Part shown: piece by piece, positions 31,573-43,580 of the stretch | Layout of the letters: each line of letters begins with the position of its first letter | How positions within the stretch are numbered: the first letter of the stretch is position 1 | Origin: Linnemannia schmuckeri | Lineage: Eukaryota > Mortierellomycota > Mortierellomycetes > Mortierellales > Mortierellaceae | Reading direction: 5' to 3' | Assembly: GCA_029449235.1 (NCBI GenBank) | Contig: JANATG010000002.1 | Coordinates: 1,984,001-2,048,000 of the forward strand | Length of the DNA stretch: 64,000 bases | Notes under the pieces: generated by a model | What the model saw: only the letters and a program-made list of their open reading frames with translations | Told to the model about the DNA's origin: nothing | Databases searched by the model: none | Made by a program: the position numbers and the translations under genes

Positions 31573-34500
31573 TCAAATATGATCAGTTAACTAATCTTAG
31601 TAGGAAGTTTTAAGTTAGTGGCAATTAAAAGCGCCAGTGCTTACCTCCAAAGTATCGACGCCGCCTCCTTGGAGGTGCTGATCGACATAGCCAAGGGCCT
31701 TTTGCGTCGAGGCCCGGAAGACCTCCGCCAAGGTCCTGGGCCCACTTGAGCCAAACACAAAGGATCCCAAACCATCGGCATCAGAATCGGCAACCTCTTG
31801 GTCTTGATGATACAACAACGGAATCAATAGCGGATCGATATCAAAGATTTCCTCATCTTCATCATTATCAGAGTGCTGCTGACCGTCGCCATGAACAGCA
31901 CTAGTTCGACTCAGCACTTTGGCTAGTTTCTGGAAAGAATATGCTAGAACCAAACACATGGTCTGCAAGATCTCCACAGCCGCGTCTGACTGTTGGTCTG
32001 ACGAGGACTTAGGGACAGAATGTGAGGATTCTCCCGTTACGATCGAGAACGACGTCGTGTTTTCAGTTCCGCCGCCGTTAGCAACCCCGTTGGTCGAGTT
32101 GAAGTTGGACGCGGACGAAGAGGATGTTTGGTTCGTGGTGGTCTCTTGGACAGCGATTCGGGCACGGAGTAGTGTGTATTGATGGGCAAGCTGATTCAAT
32201 TGATCCGCACACTGATACAACGCTCGTTCATCGCTCGGAAGTGGGACAAATGCAAGGCTGGAGGAGAGTGCACTGTTGCTACTACTCTTTAGATTGTGGT
32301 TGACGACGCTGGAGGTCAGCAGATGAAGGGTTGTCACAGCCTGCTGGCATGTCTGGAGATATTCCCGTCTCAGTGAGCACAGCTTCAGTTGAAATGATCT
32401 GTTCATAGCCTGATTCGCCTCAATTTCCTACATGCGTAGTATCAAAATACACAAAATTAAACAAAGTGACTTGTGCAAGGCTTCATCCAAAAAGCAATAA
32501 CCATTGCGGCGTGACGAAAAGTCTCTTACCTCAAGGTACCCGATGATCTTGACATACATCTGCTGATGTGAATACAAGTCCACAATGCCCCCTTCTGAGT
32601 CGTCACTGGTTTCCATATCCCCACTTCCACGACGTGACCGCACCACAGGCGCAGACGACACAGTTTGAAGTGAACTCTCGATCAGGGCAAGCGTCTGGAC
32701 AGTCGACAACCACAGAGCATGAGGAACGCTCCGAAGACCCTTTTCCAAATTCTTGAACGCCATCGTTGCCAGAGAGGGCCAGCCAGTCTGCAACGAATAT
32801 CGACCAAGCTGGTAGAGATCCCAATGGTTCCGTGTAGGTTGTTCCTCCATGTCCATCTGTCCAAACCGCTCAAGCAGCGACGAAACGCGTGTTTCGAGCG
32901 CCTCAACGCCTCCTGCAAACGACCGACGATTAAGTGATAAGGATTCTAAAAGCGCCCTGTACATCACAGTCTACGTGGAAGCGTAAGACAAATCATTAGT
33001 AGCTGCTTTGAACCTACACCATTACCAACGAGCAGTATCATGACCATGGGCGCACTTACAAATGTCCTTGTATCCGGACAATCCACGCGGTTCTCCAGCA
33101 GAGTCAAAATAACATCTTGGAGTCCATGCACCAACTTTGGTTGTACTTGCGCCACGTGCAAAAGAGCCTTGGATAGTATCAAAGACAGATCTATGTCTAT
33201 AGTGAAAACAGTAAGGCAATGGTGAATACACATACTAGTACGCACCACTTCTGATATCGGACCAAATTATCAACGGTTTGCAAACAAGTAATTTACCGTT
33301 GTAATCCTCCATCCAGCCCAGAATAGTCTTGAACATTTTCTCCGCGCCAGATTCCTCCTCCAGAGTCAACACGAGCCAGTACCGAAGGACAGTTCCTGAC
33401 TGACTCGGTTCTTCATGTGAGAGAGTTCTGGTACCGTCTTTGAGGGGGGTCCAAAGCTTTGCCAGAAATTGCTCCATAGACTGAATGGTTTCCCGAAGAG
33501 CATCACGATATGTACGTTCTGCAGCCTCCGACCACTCGATGACGCTACCATGCTTGTAACTTGGCAAGAGTACCGACAGCAATGCATAGGATTCTAGTAA
33601 CAAAAGTCTCAATCCTAAGTGTGAAAGAGATGCTGAAGTGGTTGACCGATCCATTATATGCAGTGCCATCTCGATGTATCCTGCCATAGTCTGCTGTCCT
33701 GCATCAGGCAACATCAGCAACGAGGTCATTACTCCTGCTTGGAGGAACACCTTGTGTAATGTTGATACAGCTCTAAGAGTCGTCTTTTCGTCCTGAAAGT
33801 CCAATGCAATGTTGAAAATAGCCTGTGGGTAGCATAAGTAGATAACGGAGGTTAGACAGGAAATTATAGCACGCTATTGAAATCAAAAGGTTCGAGCGAG
33901 GTTCACCTTGATTTGCGTAGGACTGAATTCGATGCCCCTCTGTGCCAAAGATCCCAAACACATGAGCGAGACACGTCTGATTCCTGTGGATAGAACCGAC
34001 TGATCCTCTGCCTGTTGCAACAGCAGTTCAATCTGCTCAGGGACATCGACCAAAGAATGTGACGCCAGCCGAGTCAAAGTCCGAAGAATCGCCACAATGT
34101 ATTCCGCATCCTGTGTCAACTCCAGAATATCCAGACAAGTCTTCCGAGCAAGTCTCGCGAGTGTGATGTCCTCAAACATGTGTCCAAAGATCCGGATTAG
34201 TCGTCGACGGACTGGCAGAGGTGTCTTCTCGTCCCGAACCATGAATGCTAACTTTCCAGAGATGATGGCACAGAACCGCTGAGAATGAGAGCATATCCTG
34301 TCTGCTGCGTAGATTGCTGCACTAACTTCCATGGCTTCCAGAGAGTCCAGTGAGTGGATAACCCTAATTATTCATGATCCATATGTAAGGCACTGATTAT
34401 TAGTACAGGTAGGTTTCACGCGTTGAAAACAAAGGAATCGCTCCTGAGAAAGCCAACTTGTTTACCTGTGGTATACGTCCACGCGATCCGAGACAATGAC

Positions 34501-35112
34501 TGCCATGGTACCAAACGCACTAGATGCAAGAAACACAGAGAGCCATCAAACTGGTTAGTAACTTCCAGTGTGTCAGCGTGTCCGTGCTGCAACAGGAGCG
34601 ATGGTTCCCAACTGATACCGAGTTGGGTGCTATGATTTCTTTTCCCATACCGAAGGGTGAGGGCACGAGAAAGAGGATCATTGGACTGAAGTTGTGGCGA
34701 AATACGTTTGACAACCTCCTCGACGTTCATGATCTTTTTCATATGTCGTTCAGATCTGGTGAATACTTGTAGGATCGCATGTCTCTGCGTATTGTTACTA
34801 CAAAAAATTATAGAGAAAAAACAGTTTTTTTAGCTCTCATTTCCATCTTCACACCTGCATCTCTGAATGTGCCATGAAACAACAAAAACGAAACAGGAAT
34901 ATTTTTTGCTCGTAAATATACCTGTTCTGAAAATAATCCGCGAGTTTCAAAAACCCAGAATTGATGATGGTCGGGTTAGGGAAGTCGTCAAAGAGATAGG
35001 AGAACGAAACGATGGCGTGAAGGCGGTCGGACACCCGTTGTGCTCGGTACTCGGTCTCAAGCTCAAACAGCCGTTTGTAACCGGGGTCCTCGCTGTCTTG
35101 TGTTGCAGCCAT
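31573..35112 (-). CDS. Integrator complex subunit 7-like protein
   Basis: Predicted nuclear subunit of the Integrator complex, which in animals cleaves snRNA and paused Pol II transcripts. Nine exons: 35112-34922, 34797-34651, 34519-34466, 34363-33907, 33822-33297, 33196-33060, 32970-32530, 32427-31645 and 31590-31573, giving 917 residues, close to human INTS7 (about 960), with every phase consistent. The last exon codes only LTDHI plus stop; its intron has an ACTAAC branch site. Family matches: TIINSGFLKLADYF near the N-terminus, HMKKIMNVEEVVKRI, SNDPLSRALTLR, LDSLEAMEVSAAIYAADR and SLVDVPEQIELLLQQ. The whole is an alpha-helical repeat protein. The C-terminal third is more diverged, with Ser/Asn-rich (TTNQTSSSSASNFNST) and acidic (NDEDEEIFDIDP) inserts. 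Assignment rests on recalled human motifs, strongest in the first 300 residues. Confidence 0.8.
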
Positions 35113-35368
35113 GGTTTATGAGAATTTAGCTGGGAATTGGACAAGAAGAGGAGCGCAAGAAAGATGAATGTCCTTGTTCTGGATCCGATTGTTTTGGTTG
35201 TTGTTGCTTGGACTGGGTGAGATGCAGCAAGTGGAATGAAGGAAGATGGCAGGCTGCTGCGTTGATGTCCTTGCATGCGATCCCGTCTGAAGTCAAGGAT
35301 TTGCGTGTGACGTCTCTCTCGCCACCAAAAAATGTTGCCACTAAAATTGTTTTTATTTCGACTGCAAA

Positions 35369-36640
35369 TTAATCACAAAAAGGACGTCGTCCGGACCAGA
35401 AAAGTTCTCGTCGGCGTGTCATAAAATTTCCATCCGCAATACTCTCGTGTTCCACAAAGAAGCGCAACCCTTCTGTATAGTCCTTCAGCATATCTGACTT
35501 GGGGTTACTAAACACCTGGTACTCTGGTCGTTGGAGTCCTCGCATAATTCTCAGTCTCAACCACCTCTCTGCCATCCAGTCCAGCTCCTTGGTTCCAATC
35601 CGATGATCAATACCCTCGAACCCAAACACTAAAAGGTTCAGGGACACTCAATCGACTAAGCCCCGATTCCAGAGACAGCTCTATGGTGTTGAGCCTGGGT
35701 GAAGTGAGTTCGGAATAGATGCGACCGTCAACCTCATAGATAGGATGCTGTGAAAACATCGAGTCTAGATCGCTGAAGTCGTAACCCAAATCGAGCACTC
35801 TCAGCTGACTCATCTCTGCCAGTCGGACGTAAACTTGTCCGTGCAGCTCGCGACAACGCCGATGCTTCTCCATGACTTCCATTGTATTGGCAACATCCTC
35901 CCCCTCCATTGGCTCGTCCTTCTCCTTACCATCCTAATCTGTCGCCGCTATCCAGGACTTGTACATATGCTCCTCTTCCCTCGTCAATCGATCCATCCCG
36001 GTGATTTCGCAATGAAATGTTTCCAGTCCTCGACAGATCCAAGGTTCGGCCAAAATGTACGCTGCCTCAGTCGTGTGTCCAGCGCACTGAAGGTCTTGAG
36101 ACGAGGGCATCGGCGCGAAAGTTCCCCTACGGCGTTAACGTCATGCAAATCGGTCCCTGCAGTAGAGTCATTACAAAAGTTGTTGTACAGCGACTGGAAA
36201 CTCTGGAACTGCAGGCAATATGTTGCAATGGCAACGGCCGTCCTTGGTTTGAGCACCTTGAAACCCAGTTCTGTCAAACATGGCAACCAAGGCAACACCA
36301 GCTCCGACAACACCCAGCGCAGATCCTTGCCAGCGTTATTGGATTGCCAGTAGATGTAAAGACCACGCAGCCGACTGGTAGACATGTCCAGGAGATCCTG
36401 CTTGGACTTGTCTGTAAAAATGCCTGTATTGGTGACGCTCTGGACAATCAGTTGGTCGAGATTAAGAAGACGTTTCAGCATCAGGAACAGCCCAGAGAGT
36501 TCCACAGACACGAGGCAGTGTACCGCTTGGATCTGAGGAAGAGGATCTTTCAAAGATTCGAATGTGGTAGGGGTAGGAGGTGCCTGCACTTGAGGAATCG
36601 ACTCCAAAACCTCTTCGAAATCGAAGTCCTTGGGGCCAAA
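35369..36640 (-). pseudogene. F-box/LRR-type protein fragment, 5' truncated and frame-shifted
   Basis: Three overlapping open frames follow one another in different frames: 36607-35984, 35909-35607 and 35647-35369. Together they resemble the C-terminal leucine-rich half of the neighbouring F-box gene: LDLGYDFSDLDS, EVDGRIYSELTSPRLNT and VFGFEGIDHRIGTKELDWMAERW match ILELGVDN, LVDGRIYYNDFGLTPNT and VIGFEGIDHRINIEELAWMAECW there. The frame shifts twice (near 36040 and 35640), and an in-frame TAG near 35940 interrupts the middle segment. No F-box is left upstream. Such substrate-adaptor families are large and unstable in these fungi. It could be reclassified if the breaks were assembly errors. 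Confidence 0.72.
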
Positions 36641-36813
36641 TTACCGCCCAGTCTCGACAAGTTTGGCAGTTCCCTTCATTTTTATCAATTTGTGAGCCGA
36701 GTCAGAAACGCCACAAAATGGAATAGGCCTCTGCAATTAATTGCGCCGTTCTTTTTTTATTACTCGTCGCTTTCGACTTGAGTACTTTCTTTCAGTTGGT
36801 GCTTGCTTCGTCC

Positions 36814-38773
36814 TCAAGTGCGCCCTTGTTCATGCCTAACCAAAGGCCGCAACGCCTGCATATGCTCCCTCAGTTCCTTGACCTTAGGGCAGCGAAGCGC
36901 AAACTCGTCTTTCTCGTCAGCGCCTGAAATCCATGCATCACCTGCAGCTGCGGCCAGCACTCCGCCATCCACGCCAATTCTTCTATGTTAATTCGATGGT
37001 CAATTCCCTCAAACCCAATGACCTCTAGCTTCCTCAGAGTCCTCAGTCGATCATGTCCTGACTCCAGCCTCAGCGGGAGAGTGTTGGGAGTCAGACCAAA
37101 GTCGTTATAGTAAATCCGGCCATCGACAAGGTGCCTCCCAGGATCACTACCCATAATGACATATCCGTCGACGTTGTCGACTCCCAGCTCAAGGATCCTG
37201 AGCTCTCTCCATCGTCCTAGGTCATCGTAGATGTACTGAAGATGTCCTTGTAATCGTCCTTGCCTTATCGTAGCCATGGTCTCCTCGTCCTCTTCCTCTA
37301 CCTCTACCTCATCATCGCTGTCGTCTTCCACAGGATTCTCCCAGTCTCCATTCCGTAAATCATCGTCGTAGTCTCCCTTCTCCTCCTCCTCCTCCTCCTC
37401 CTCCTCCTCCTCGCCTATCCCTGTGATCTGGCACCGAAAGACTTCCATCCCTCTGCAGACAACCGGCTTGTTCGCCAATGAATATGCCCTCACCGTGTGC
37501 CAGATCGCATTCAGATGCTTGAGTTGGGAACAATGATGTAGAAGTGGCGTTATGGAATCTTCTTCCTGGGTGTCGTACTTGGTTGTCCTGAGTTGAAGCC
37601 ATTCCAGTTGAGGACAATATTTGGCCAGTGTTGCTCCGGCTTCCTGGGTGAGGGTTTGTAGAGACAGCCTGGTCAGTTGAGGCATCCCTGGTAAGATGTC
37701 AAGGGCTATAAAATCCCTCATAGAAACGAGGACACGCGATCGTGGTATACGAAATGAAAATCTTGGACACTGCTGCTGCTGTTGATGGTTGTTCTACTGT
37801 TGAGAAGTACCCCGTTGTACGCGGCTGTGAATCCCGGGGGTGGGTGTACAAACGCCCAGATTCCGTCGAATGAGAGTCGACCGAGGTTGGGAAGGTGCTG
37901 TAATAGGTTCAGGATAGTTGTGTGTTGAAGAGATGGTCGTTCAGGGTGGATTCTGCGTACGAGTGTGAGGAACAGTAGTGTTCGGAGTTGGAGGAAGACA
38001 GTTGTCAATTCCAGGTTGTTGGTGGTCGACCTGTAATTGACCCAACCGATCGGACTCGAATAGAACGAAAGGTTTGGGAGGCATTACAAGACCAGCTGTA
38101 AATCGATTGCCGCCATGTTATTGACCAGCCTGGTAAGGTTGGGCAGCGTGGCGAGAACTTTGAGGAGAGAGGGCACTGGAATCGGGAAGTCCTCGAGCTG
38201 ACATCCCTGCACTACCTCTATGGATTTGAGAGATGAGTTCTGAATGACCAGGGACCAAAACCTTTGAACAAAGCTCCATGCTGACACACACCGATGATTG
38301 CAATTCAGAGTAGCGGGCGGCAAGAAGTCCTGAAGCAGAGGAGAGGTCCACAGCGGCGTCCTTTTTTGAACACTAAATCCCAACTCGCTGCTGAGTCCCG
38401 CGGATTTGAGGGCAGTCAATGATTCCAAACCGGTAACAGTTCCTGCGATGCTGGCAGCGGTGATAGTGGTCACCCATCCAACGGTGAGATGTCGAATATG
38501 TCCCCCATGCGTTGTAAAGATGTTATTGAGCCAGGGGTTGTCGTCACGAATAGAAGCCAATAATGAGCGAGAAAACCGCCAAAGGATTGGGGGCCAAGAG
38601 TACAGTTTGTCGTTGATTGTTGCCCAGAGGACAGGTATGAAGTGTTGGTTTCAAACCCTGCATACATGGACACATGACAAAAGATCCTGAGTGTTCAAGT
38701 CATTCCCGATTAGATCCAGTAATTCCGGCAGGTGCAAGGCTTTTGTCGGCATCGGATCGAGGTTGGTTGACAT
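36814..38773 (-). pseudogene. F-box/LRR protein gene with two in-frame stops and two frame shifts
   Basis: Start ATG at 38773. The N-terminus is an F-box (LHLPELLDLIGNDLNTQDLLSCVHVCRV), the part of SCF ubiquitin ligase adaptors that binds Skp1. The next codon, Trp in most F-boxes (CRxW), is TGA at 38651-38653. The same frame then continues (NQHFIPVLWATINDKL...) to a TAA at 38084-38086, and again in the same frame to 37718. There it jumps frame into MRDFIALDILPGMPQL, which runs to 36870. A last frame shift near 36920 would restore the C-terminus DEKDEFALRCPKVKEL, ending at 36814. LRR-like repeats fill the body. A CTC trinucleotide run at 37380-37412 codes poly-Glu. Homologue of the fragment at 35369-36640. 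Confidence 0.78.
37380..37412. repeat. CTC trinucleotide repeat coding poly-Glu
   Basis: Eleven CTC units on the plus strand (GAG on the coding strand) within the F-box/LRR pseudogene, giving a Glu run followed by KGDYDDD. Confidence 0.9.
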
Positions 38774-39384
38774 GGTGGAAGATGAATGACAAAAAGGAAA
38801 AAAAAAAAAAAAAAAGAAACAAAAGTCGATGAATGTGTTTGTAGGGACATTCAAATCGACATCGCCCACGCTGTATAGGGTTGTCACAGAAGAGAGTAGC
38901 TGCAAGGCCTTTGATTTTTAGCTTGCTCGGTCCAAGGCACCCCGTTGTCACCAATTTATTTTTGACTGATTGTTTCTGAGCTAGTTCAACAAGGTGTCTG
39001 GTTCCTGAATGTTTCAGGTTTTATTTGATCAGCTCTTCGCCTGTCCTTGTTCTTCCTTGTCGCTTCTACCTGCTGTTCTCACCGATCTATACCAGAATAC
39101 CCTGACCTTTTGTTCGTTATGCCCTCGTTAGTCTTGTCCTGACACTGGCCTGCAATACCCATGACGGTTTATGTTCAACTGCAAGAGAGAATTATCTCCC
39201 TCCGTTTACGTTTGGTCGTACTCGTTAAAATGAGTAGGAAATCGTTCCCTCCGCACACGACGCGACTTTAACAAACTAAGACCCTACTTTTCATATAAAA
39301 GAACACCGCACTGCAACATCGCTCATAAACATAAACCATCCTCAAAGCAATAACAATCCCCGTTTCACTCTCTTACACCCTAAA
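38774..39384. other. Intergenic stretch before the Kazal array
   Basis: About 600 bases between divergent pseudogenes. It contains a poly(A) run at about 38799-38816 and a TATA box for the Kazal pseudogene at 39294-39300. No gene seen. Confidence 0.55.
39294..39300 (+). promoter_or_regulatory. TATA box of Kazal pseudogene 1
   Basis: TATAAAA about 90 bases before the pseudogene ATG, same placement as in the intact Kazal genes. Confidence 0.6.
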
Positions 39385-39690
39385 ATGTACTTCTCGTCTC
39401 CCTTGGTCTCCTTAACCGTTTTACGCCACTGCTTGCCATCCCTTCCATCAACGCCAGCCCTGTCTCAGCAAGCCTTTCACAAGAGCATGACACCGCAAAT
39501 GCCATCCAAACAACAACAGCGTCATAAAGCCCTGCCTCACAACCTGCCCCATGATCTATATGCCTGCCTTTGACAAGAACAAGCGTGGCGGAAAGAAAGA
39601 TTCGGCAACAGTTGCACTCTTGGAATGTACAACTGCGAGCATCCGAATGACAACTACAGAGTCATCTCCAGACTGCTTGCGATGAGAAAC
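39385..39690 (+). pseudogene. Decayed secreted Kazal-domain gene
   Basis: ATG at 39385 starts a signal peptide (MYFSSPLVSLTVL). The frame then shifts near 39424 into LLAIPSINASPVSASLSQ, which has the SPV start common to mature Kazal proteins in this array, and hits a stop. A third frame continues KPCLTTCPMIYMPAF and a further shift gives FGNSCTLGMYNCEHPNDNY, the second half of a Kazal domain. The third cysteine appears replaced by Phe. So at least two frame shifts and one lost cysteine; no functional product is expected. TATA box and leader sequence are preserved. Confidence 0.75.
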
Positions 39691-41553
39691 CAGGCTGTCA
39701 TTAGGCTGAACCCTTCGCCATACCCGCTAGAAGCACCCATTCAAAAATAGTAAATATATTTTGACGCCCATTTTACATATTTCACATTCCATGTCAAAGT
39801 ATGCAGGTGTAAGGAAGGCAAAAAAAGCAGCGCAGCGGATAGGCTGACTGTTTGCCTTTATCTGTCGACAAACGTCGTCAGCTGTAGTCCACAGACCAAC
39901 GCCCATATTCTTCACAAGAGACGGAAAAACAAGTGGAATTGACGACTTCTGCGCCAGTAACAAACTGCGGATGATCGTCCCAAGCCTCTTACAGATTACC
40001 TGACGCGTAAAAAGAGGCCAAAACAACTAGACTGCCAAGAAATGTGGAGTACCCCTGCTGTTGTTATTGCTGTTTCCGGAGACGATAACAAAAATGATCC
40101 ACTTTTCGAGAAGTGACCGACCACCATTTAGCCCATTCAAATACCGAAGCAAGAACATCTCTTCGACTGTGCAGCGGGTTCACTGTTTTACCAGGGTAAC
40201 GAATTAACTAAAATGCAAAGAGTTGAACTAAAGTATTGTGCCTAGGAAAAATGACCATTGCCAAAGTGTGTTGCGCACGTCTCTCGTTGCTCTTTTTCTC
40301 GCTCCAACAGTTAATTTCGCAATTTTCTTCCATCTGTGGTCACTAACGGGACACATACATGTACAAAATGAGAAATACCAAATGGGAGCGAGCACAATGA
40401 AGACAAAGAGAACCATTTCCTAACGGCCTCCAGTTCCCATGCATTCGCTCTTGCTCATCTGCTGGTTTTCTTTCTTCTTTTTTGCAATTGGTGAAGAGCC
40501 TAGAGAGTACAACGTGGAAAAAAGTTTGAGAGAACTTGATGCTTCTTCATTTCGTAATTACCGTTGGCTCTCTCCACATACCCCCGGTAAAAAAAAGAAC
40601 ACAAAGAACACAAAGAACACAATGAATACAAAAAATCAATAAAAGCAATCAAACGAACGGAACAAACTCGAGAAAATACAAAAAACAAAAATTACCACAT
40701 CAATGGTGGCTGTAGGAATTTATTTTCAGGAACATGCACCAAAGCCGCCGTCATCCATTGGATGACAACTCTGCTCAAACAGACTAAACAAACAGAACCA
40801 AAAACAGTAGCAATTGAATGTCCATTCGTCATATGTCGGTTTCTGATTGTTGGTCCATGTATCGTTCGCTCATTATTTTTTCCACACCAGATCGGACGTT
40901 CTACGGATGGCACGAAATTTTCTTTCTCTGCAGCCCATGTCGGGAGATGGTTCCGATTTTTTTTCACTTTTCTTGCTCCTTTGCATTAGCGTCTGGAGCG
41001 CCATGCAGAGACAAAAAAAACCTGTAACCAAAGCCTGTTCCTTGTTCTCGATTGTTAATTCTTTTCACTCATTCTTACCTGTGTACCGCTCGGGTAAGTC
41101 AATAACACGCCTGGGGATCATTCCTTTTGCCTTCTTTCCTGCTGTTATACCTGTAGCACCTTTTCATACATCTCCCTTTCCTAAACTCATACATACATTC
41201 AATTGAATGACCAGTCTAGATTCATTAGCCAAGACAAGACATTGAACATATGAGGAAACAAAAATATGTTCATTTTTTTCCTAGACTCCGCCGTCTGAAG
41301 AACAACGTTGTTATTTCTGCGCACGTTTGAGCAAAAATGGAACTTGCCAAGATTTTAAAGCCTCATCTTTACAATAGCTACCATAATCCTTCTCTTTTCT
41401 CACAGTGCTATTTTTTATCTCCTGCTGGTCCTCTTTGAGGCGTACTTCGAGACAGGTTCTCGTGATGAAAAGAGGGTGAGAGAAAGACCAAGGTGGTATG
41501 AGAGTATGTGGGTGATGTTATACGGTACCTGGAGTTCAGAGGGTCTGAAAAGG

Positions 41554-41560
41554 TATAAAA
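41554..41560 (+). promoter_or_regulatory. TATA box of the three-domain Kazal gene
   Basis: AGGTATAAAAGCA, about 165 bases before the ATG. AGGTATAAA also precedes the Kazal genes at 44470 and 49440. Confidence 0.65.
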
Positions 41561-41598
41561 GCAATGGTCATCGCCGCCGGTTTGATCTCTATCATCCA

Positions 41599-41650
41599 GC
41601 AACAACAATAACAACAGCAACAACAATAACAACAGCAACAACAACAACAC
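41599..41650 (+). repeat. CAA/CAG-rich 5' leader
   Basis: Imperfect repeat of CAACAATAACAACAG between the TATA box and ATG of the next Kazal gene; probably unstructured 5' UTR. Confidence 0.8.
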
Positions 41651-41717
41651 AACTCCCTTACCTTTCCGCCCCATCAACAGCGACAACAACTAGTACTCAA
41701 CCTGCTCTTCAACCAGA

Positions 41718-42308
41718 ATGCAATTCTACTCCCTGATCACTTTGGCCGTCGCCGCCTCGATGGCTGTCCTCTCCGCCATGGCCGCTCCCGCCGCTCTCAA
41801 GTGCCCCGATGTTTGCGCTGCCGTCTATCAGCCCATCTGCGCCCAGAACTTATCCGGTGATTTCATTACCTTTGGCAACTCCTGCGAGTTGAACAAGTAC
41901 ACATGCCATAACCCCGATGCCCAGCTCACCGTTGCTTACAAGGGCGCCTGCGAGTCCATTGCTCTCGAGAAGCGCGCTGTCGCCCCCAAGTGCGACTTAA
42001 TGTGCGTCATGGTTGACGACCCCGTCTGCGCCACTTCCAAGGACGGCAAGACCCAGACCTTCAGCAACGCCTGTCTGCTGGACGTCCACAACTGTCTGAA
42101 CCCCACTGCAACTTTCAAATTGGTTGCCAATGCCGCCTGCCCTGCTGCTCCCGTCTGCGCTGATGCCTGCCCCGCAGTCTATCAACCCGTTTGTGCTAAG
42201 GTTCAGTCTGGCAAGACCAAGACCTTTGGCAACAAGTGCGAGTTAAGCGCCTTCAATTGCAAGAACCCCAACGATGCCTTCACCTTTGTCTCTGAGGGAG
42301 CTTGCTAA
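41718..42308 (+). CDS. Secreted three-domain Kazal-type protease inhibitor
   Basis: 196 residues, no intron. Signal peptide of about 22 residues (cleavage near AMA-AP). Three Kazal domains follow, each with six Cys spaced C-x3-C-x7-C-x14-C-x6-7-C-x14-16-C and the core PxCA...TFGN/TFSN. By the Kazal rule (second residue after Cys 2), P1 is Ala (domain 1, CAAVYQPIC), Met (domain 2, CVMVDDPVC) and Ala (domain 3, CPAVYQPVC). A KR pair (LEKRAVAP) lies between domains 1 and 2 and fits a Kex2 site, so domain 1 may be released from domains 2-3. Expected role is extracellular inhibition of serine proteases, of host, competitor or the fungus itself. Strong TATA box and leader suggest high or induced expression. 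Confidence 0.9.
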   Translation: MQFYSLITLAVAASMAVLSAMAAPAALKCPDVCAAVYQPICAQNLSGDFITFGNSCELNKYTCHNPDAQLTVAYKGACESIALEKRAVAPKCDLMCVMVDDPVCATSKDGKTQTFSNACLLDVHNCLNPTATFKLVANAACPAAPVCADACPAVYQPVCAKVQSGKTKTFGNKCELSAFNCKNPNDAFTFVSEGAC

Positions 42309-42529
42309 ACTAAAGACAATGTTTTCGAGCACACTTTGTCATTGGATGTCGTCTCCGTCCCATTCATTCCACCCAAAGCAACGACCAGATCCGTAGATTT
42401 TTCGTGCAAAGCACCTCTCACTTGTGTCCTTCATTACCCCCTAATTTCCTTTAAAAAAAGCGATACTCTTGACAAGCGTGCACCGATAGTGATAATAAAA
42501 ATATCGATATCTATCAGTACATTCATCCT

Positions 42530-42561
<32 letters not shown>

Positions 42562-43023
42562 GGTTGCCAATATATGTCAAGGCACAACATAATACAGAAT
42601 TGTATGTCAGCGTAGCATCATGGATGGATAAGTGCTACAACTATCGTACGATCAAAAGAAGTTATCCGAAGAGTAGTAGTCAACGCGTGTCTATCGGGGA
42701 TACAACGGTGTTATTAGTGACCCGATGGCATAATTTACCATCATCGACTTTTTTTTTGGTCCGGTATTGACTGTCGCACAGTGCAAAACAAAGAAAGATA
42801 GCATGGCAGTTGTCGCTCTCTCATACGCTTCCAGAGCACCAACAAGGATGGACAGAGAGAGGGAGAGCGAGAGGGGGGAAAGATGGATGGAAAGGGGTCA
42901 GGTATGTTTTCATTCGCATTCAATCTTTGTTTATTATGGGATCAAAGAAACACTAATGACATTGTATCCCCCCTTCCTCTTTGTCTTCATCCTCCTCTTT
43001 CCCCCCCATCCATACCAATAACC
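42309..43023. other. Intergenic stretch in the Kazal array with poly(T)
   Basis: About 700 bases. Poly(T) of 29 bases at 42533-42561. No gene seen. Confidence 0.6.
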
Positions 43024-43323
43024 ATGCACTTCTCTACCACCACGCTCTTCTCAATGGTCCTCATCGCCTCGGTCGCCCTGCTTTCTACCGTCATGGCAAT
43101 CCCAGCTCCTCGCCCAAACCCCACTCCAAACCCTCTCTGCTTTGCAAAGTGTTCGGATAAAGGCGAATATTTCTGTGTAGAAAACAAGAAATGACAAAAC
43201 GCCTGGTTTATCAACCTTTATCAGCTGGGCCACTACAACTGTCTGAACCCAAAAACACCTACAAACACCTACACGGCCATGACTAATAGTGTTTGCAACG
43301 GCGTCCCTCTCCCTATTCCTTGA
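43024..43323 (+). pseudogene. Single-domain Kazal gene broken by an in-frame stop
   Basis: Signal peptide (MHFSTTTLFSMVLIASVALL...AIPAP) then LCFAKCSDKGEYFCVENKK, close to the intact gene at 43581 (YCFAKCPDEGTYVCAENKK). A TGA at 43192-43194 stops the frame right after KK. Beyond it the same frame goes on (INLYQLGHYNCLNPKTPTNTY...VCNGVPLPIP) to a stop at 43321, ending in LPIP exactly as the neighbour does. The fourth cysteine of the domain reads Tyr (NLYQL versus NECQM). So a nonsense change plus a lost cysteine in a tandem copy. Confidence 0.85.
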
Positions 43324-43580
43324 GTTCTGTTCTCCTTCCTTACTCGTTCAGACGTCTTTTAGCACAACGACGTTACTAATAAAAGAGTGATGATCTTGTT
43401 TCAACTAATGACACGAGAGTATCCAACAGCCCTATGATCCTGAGGATCAATGCGCTAGCTCACTTGGAAGATGTGGGCTGTGCGCATTTTAGAGGAAAAA
43501 AAAAGACATAAAATAAAGGGAATTGCCTCTCTTTCGACTCCGTATCCTTAATTCACAACAAGCACCACTCTGAACAAAAC

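Larger units (their letters stand above)
39691..41717. other. Intergenic stretch of about 2 kb in the Kazal array
   Basis: No gene supported. Small repeats: CACAAAGAA units at 40599-40625, and a CAA/CAG-rich leader of the next gene at about 41600-41650. A TATA box lies at 41554-41560. Confidence 0.55.

Noticed and set aside
36017..36781. Plus-strand frame of 254 codons
   Set aside because: Antisense to the F-box/LRR remnant; no family pattern.
37380..37412. Possible CRISPR-like or array repeat
   Set aside because: Simple trinucleotide repeat within coding sequence; no spacer structure. No CRISPR array was seen in the window.
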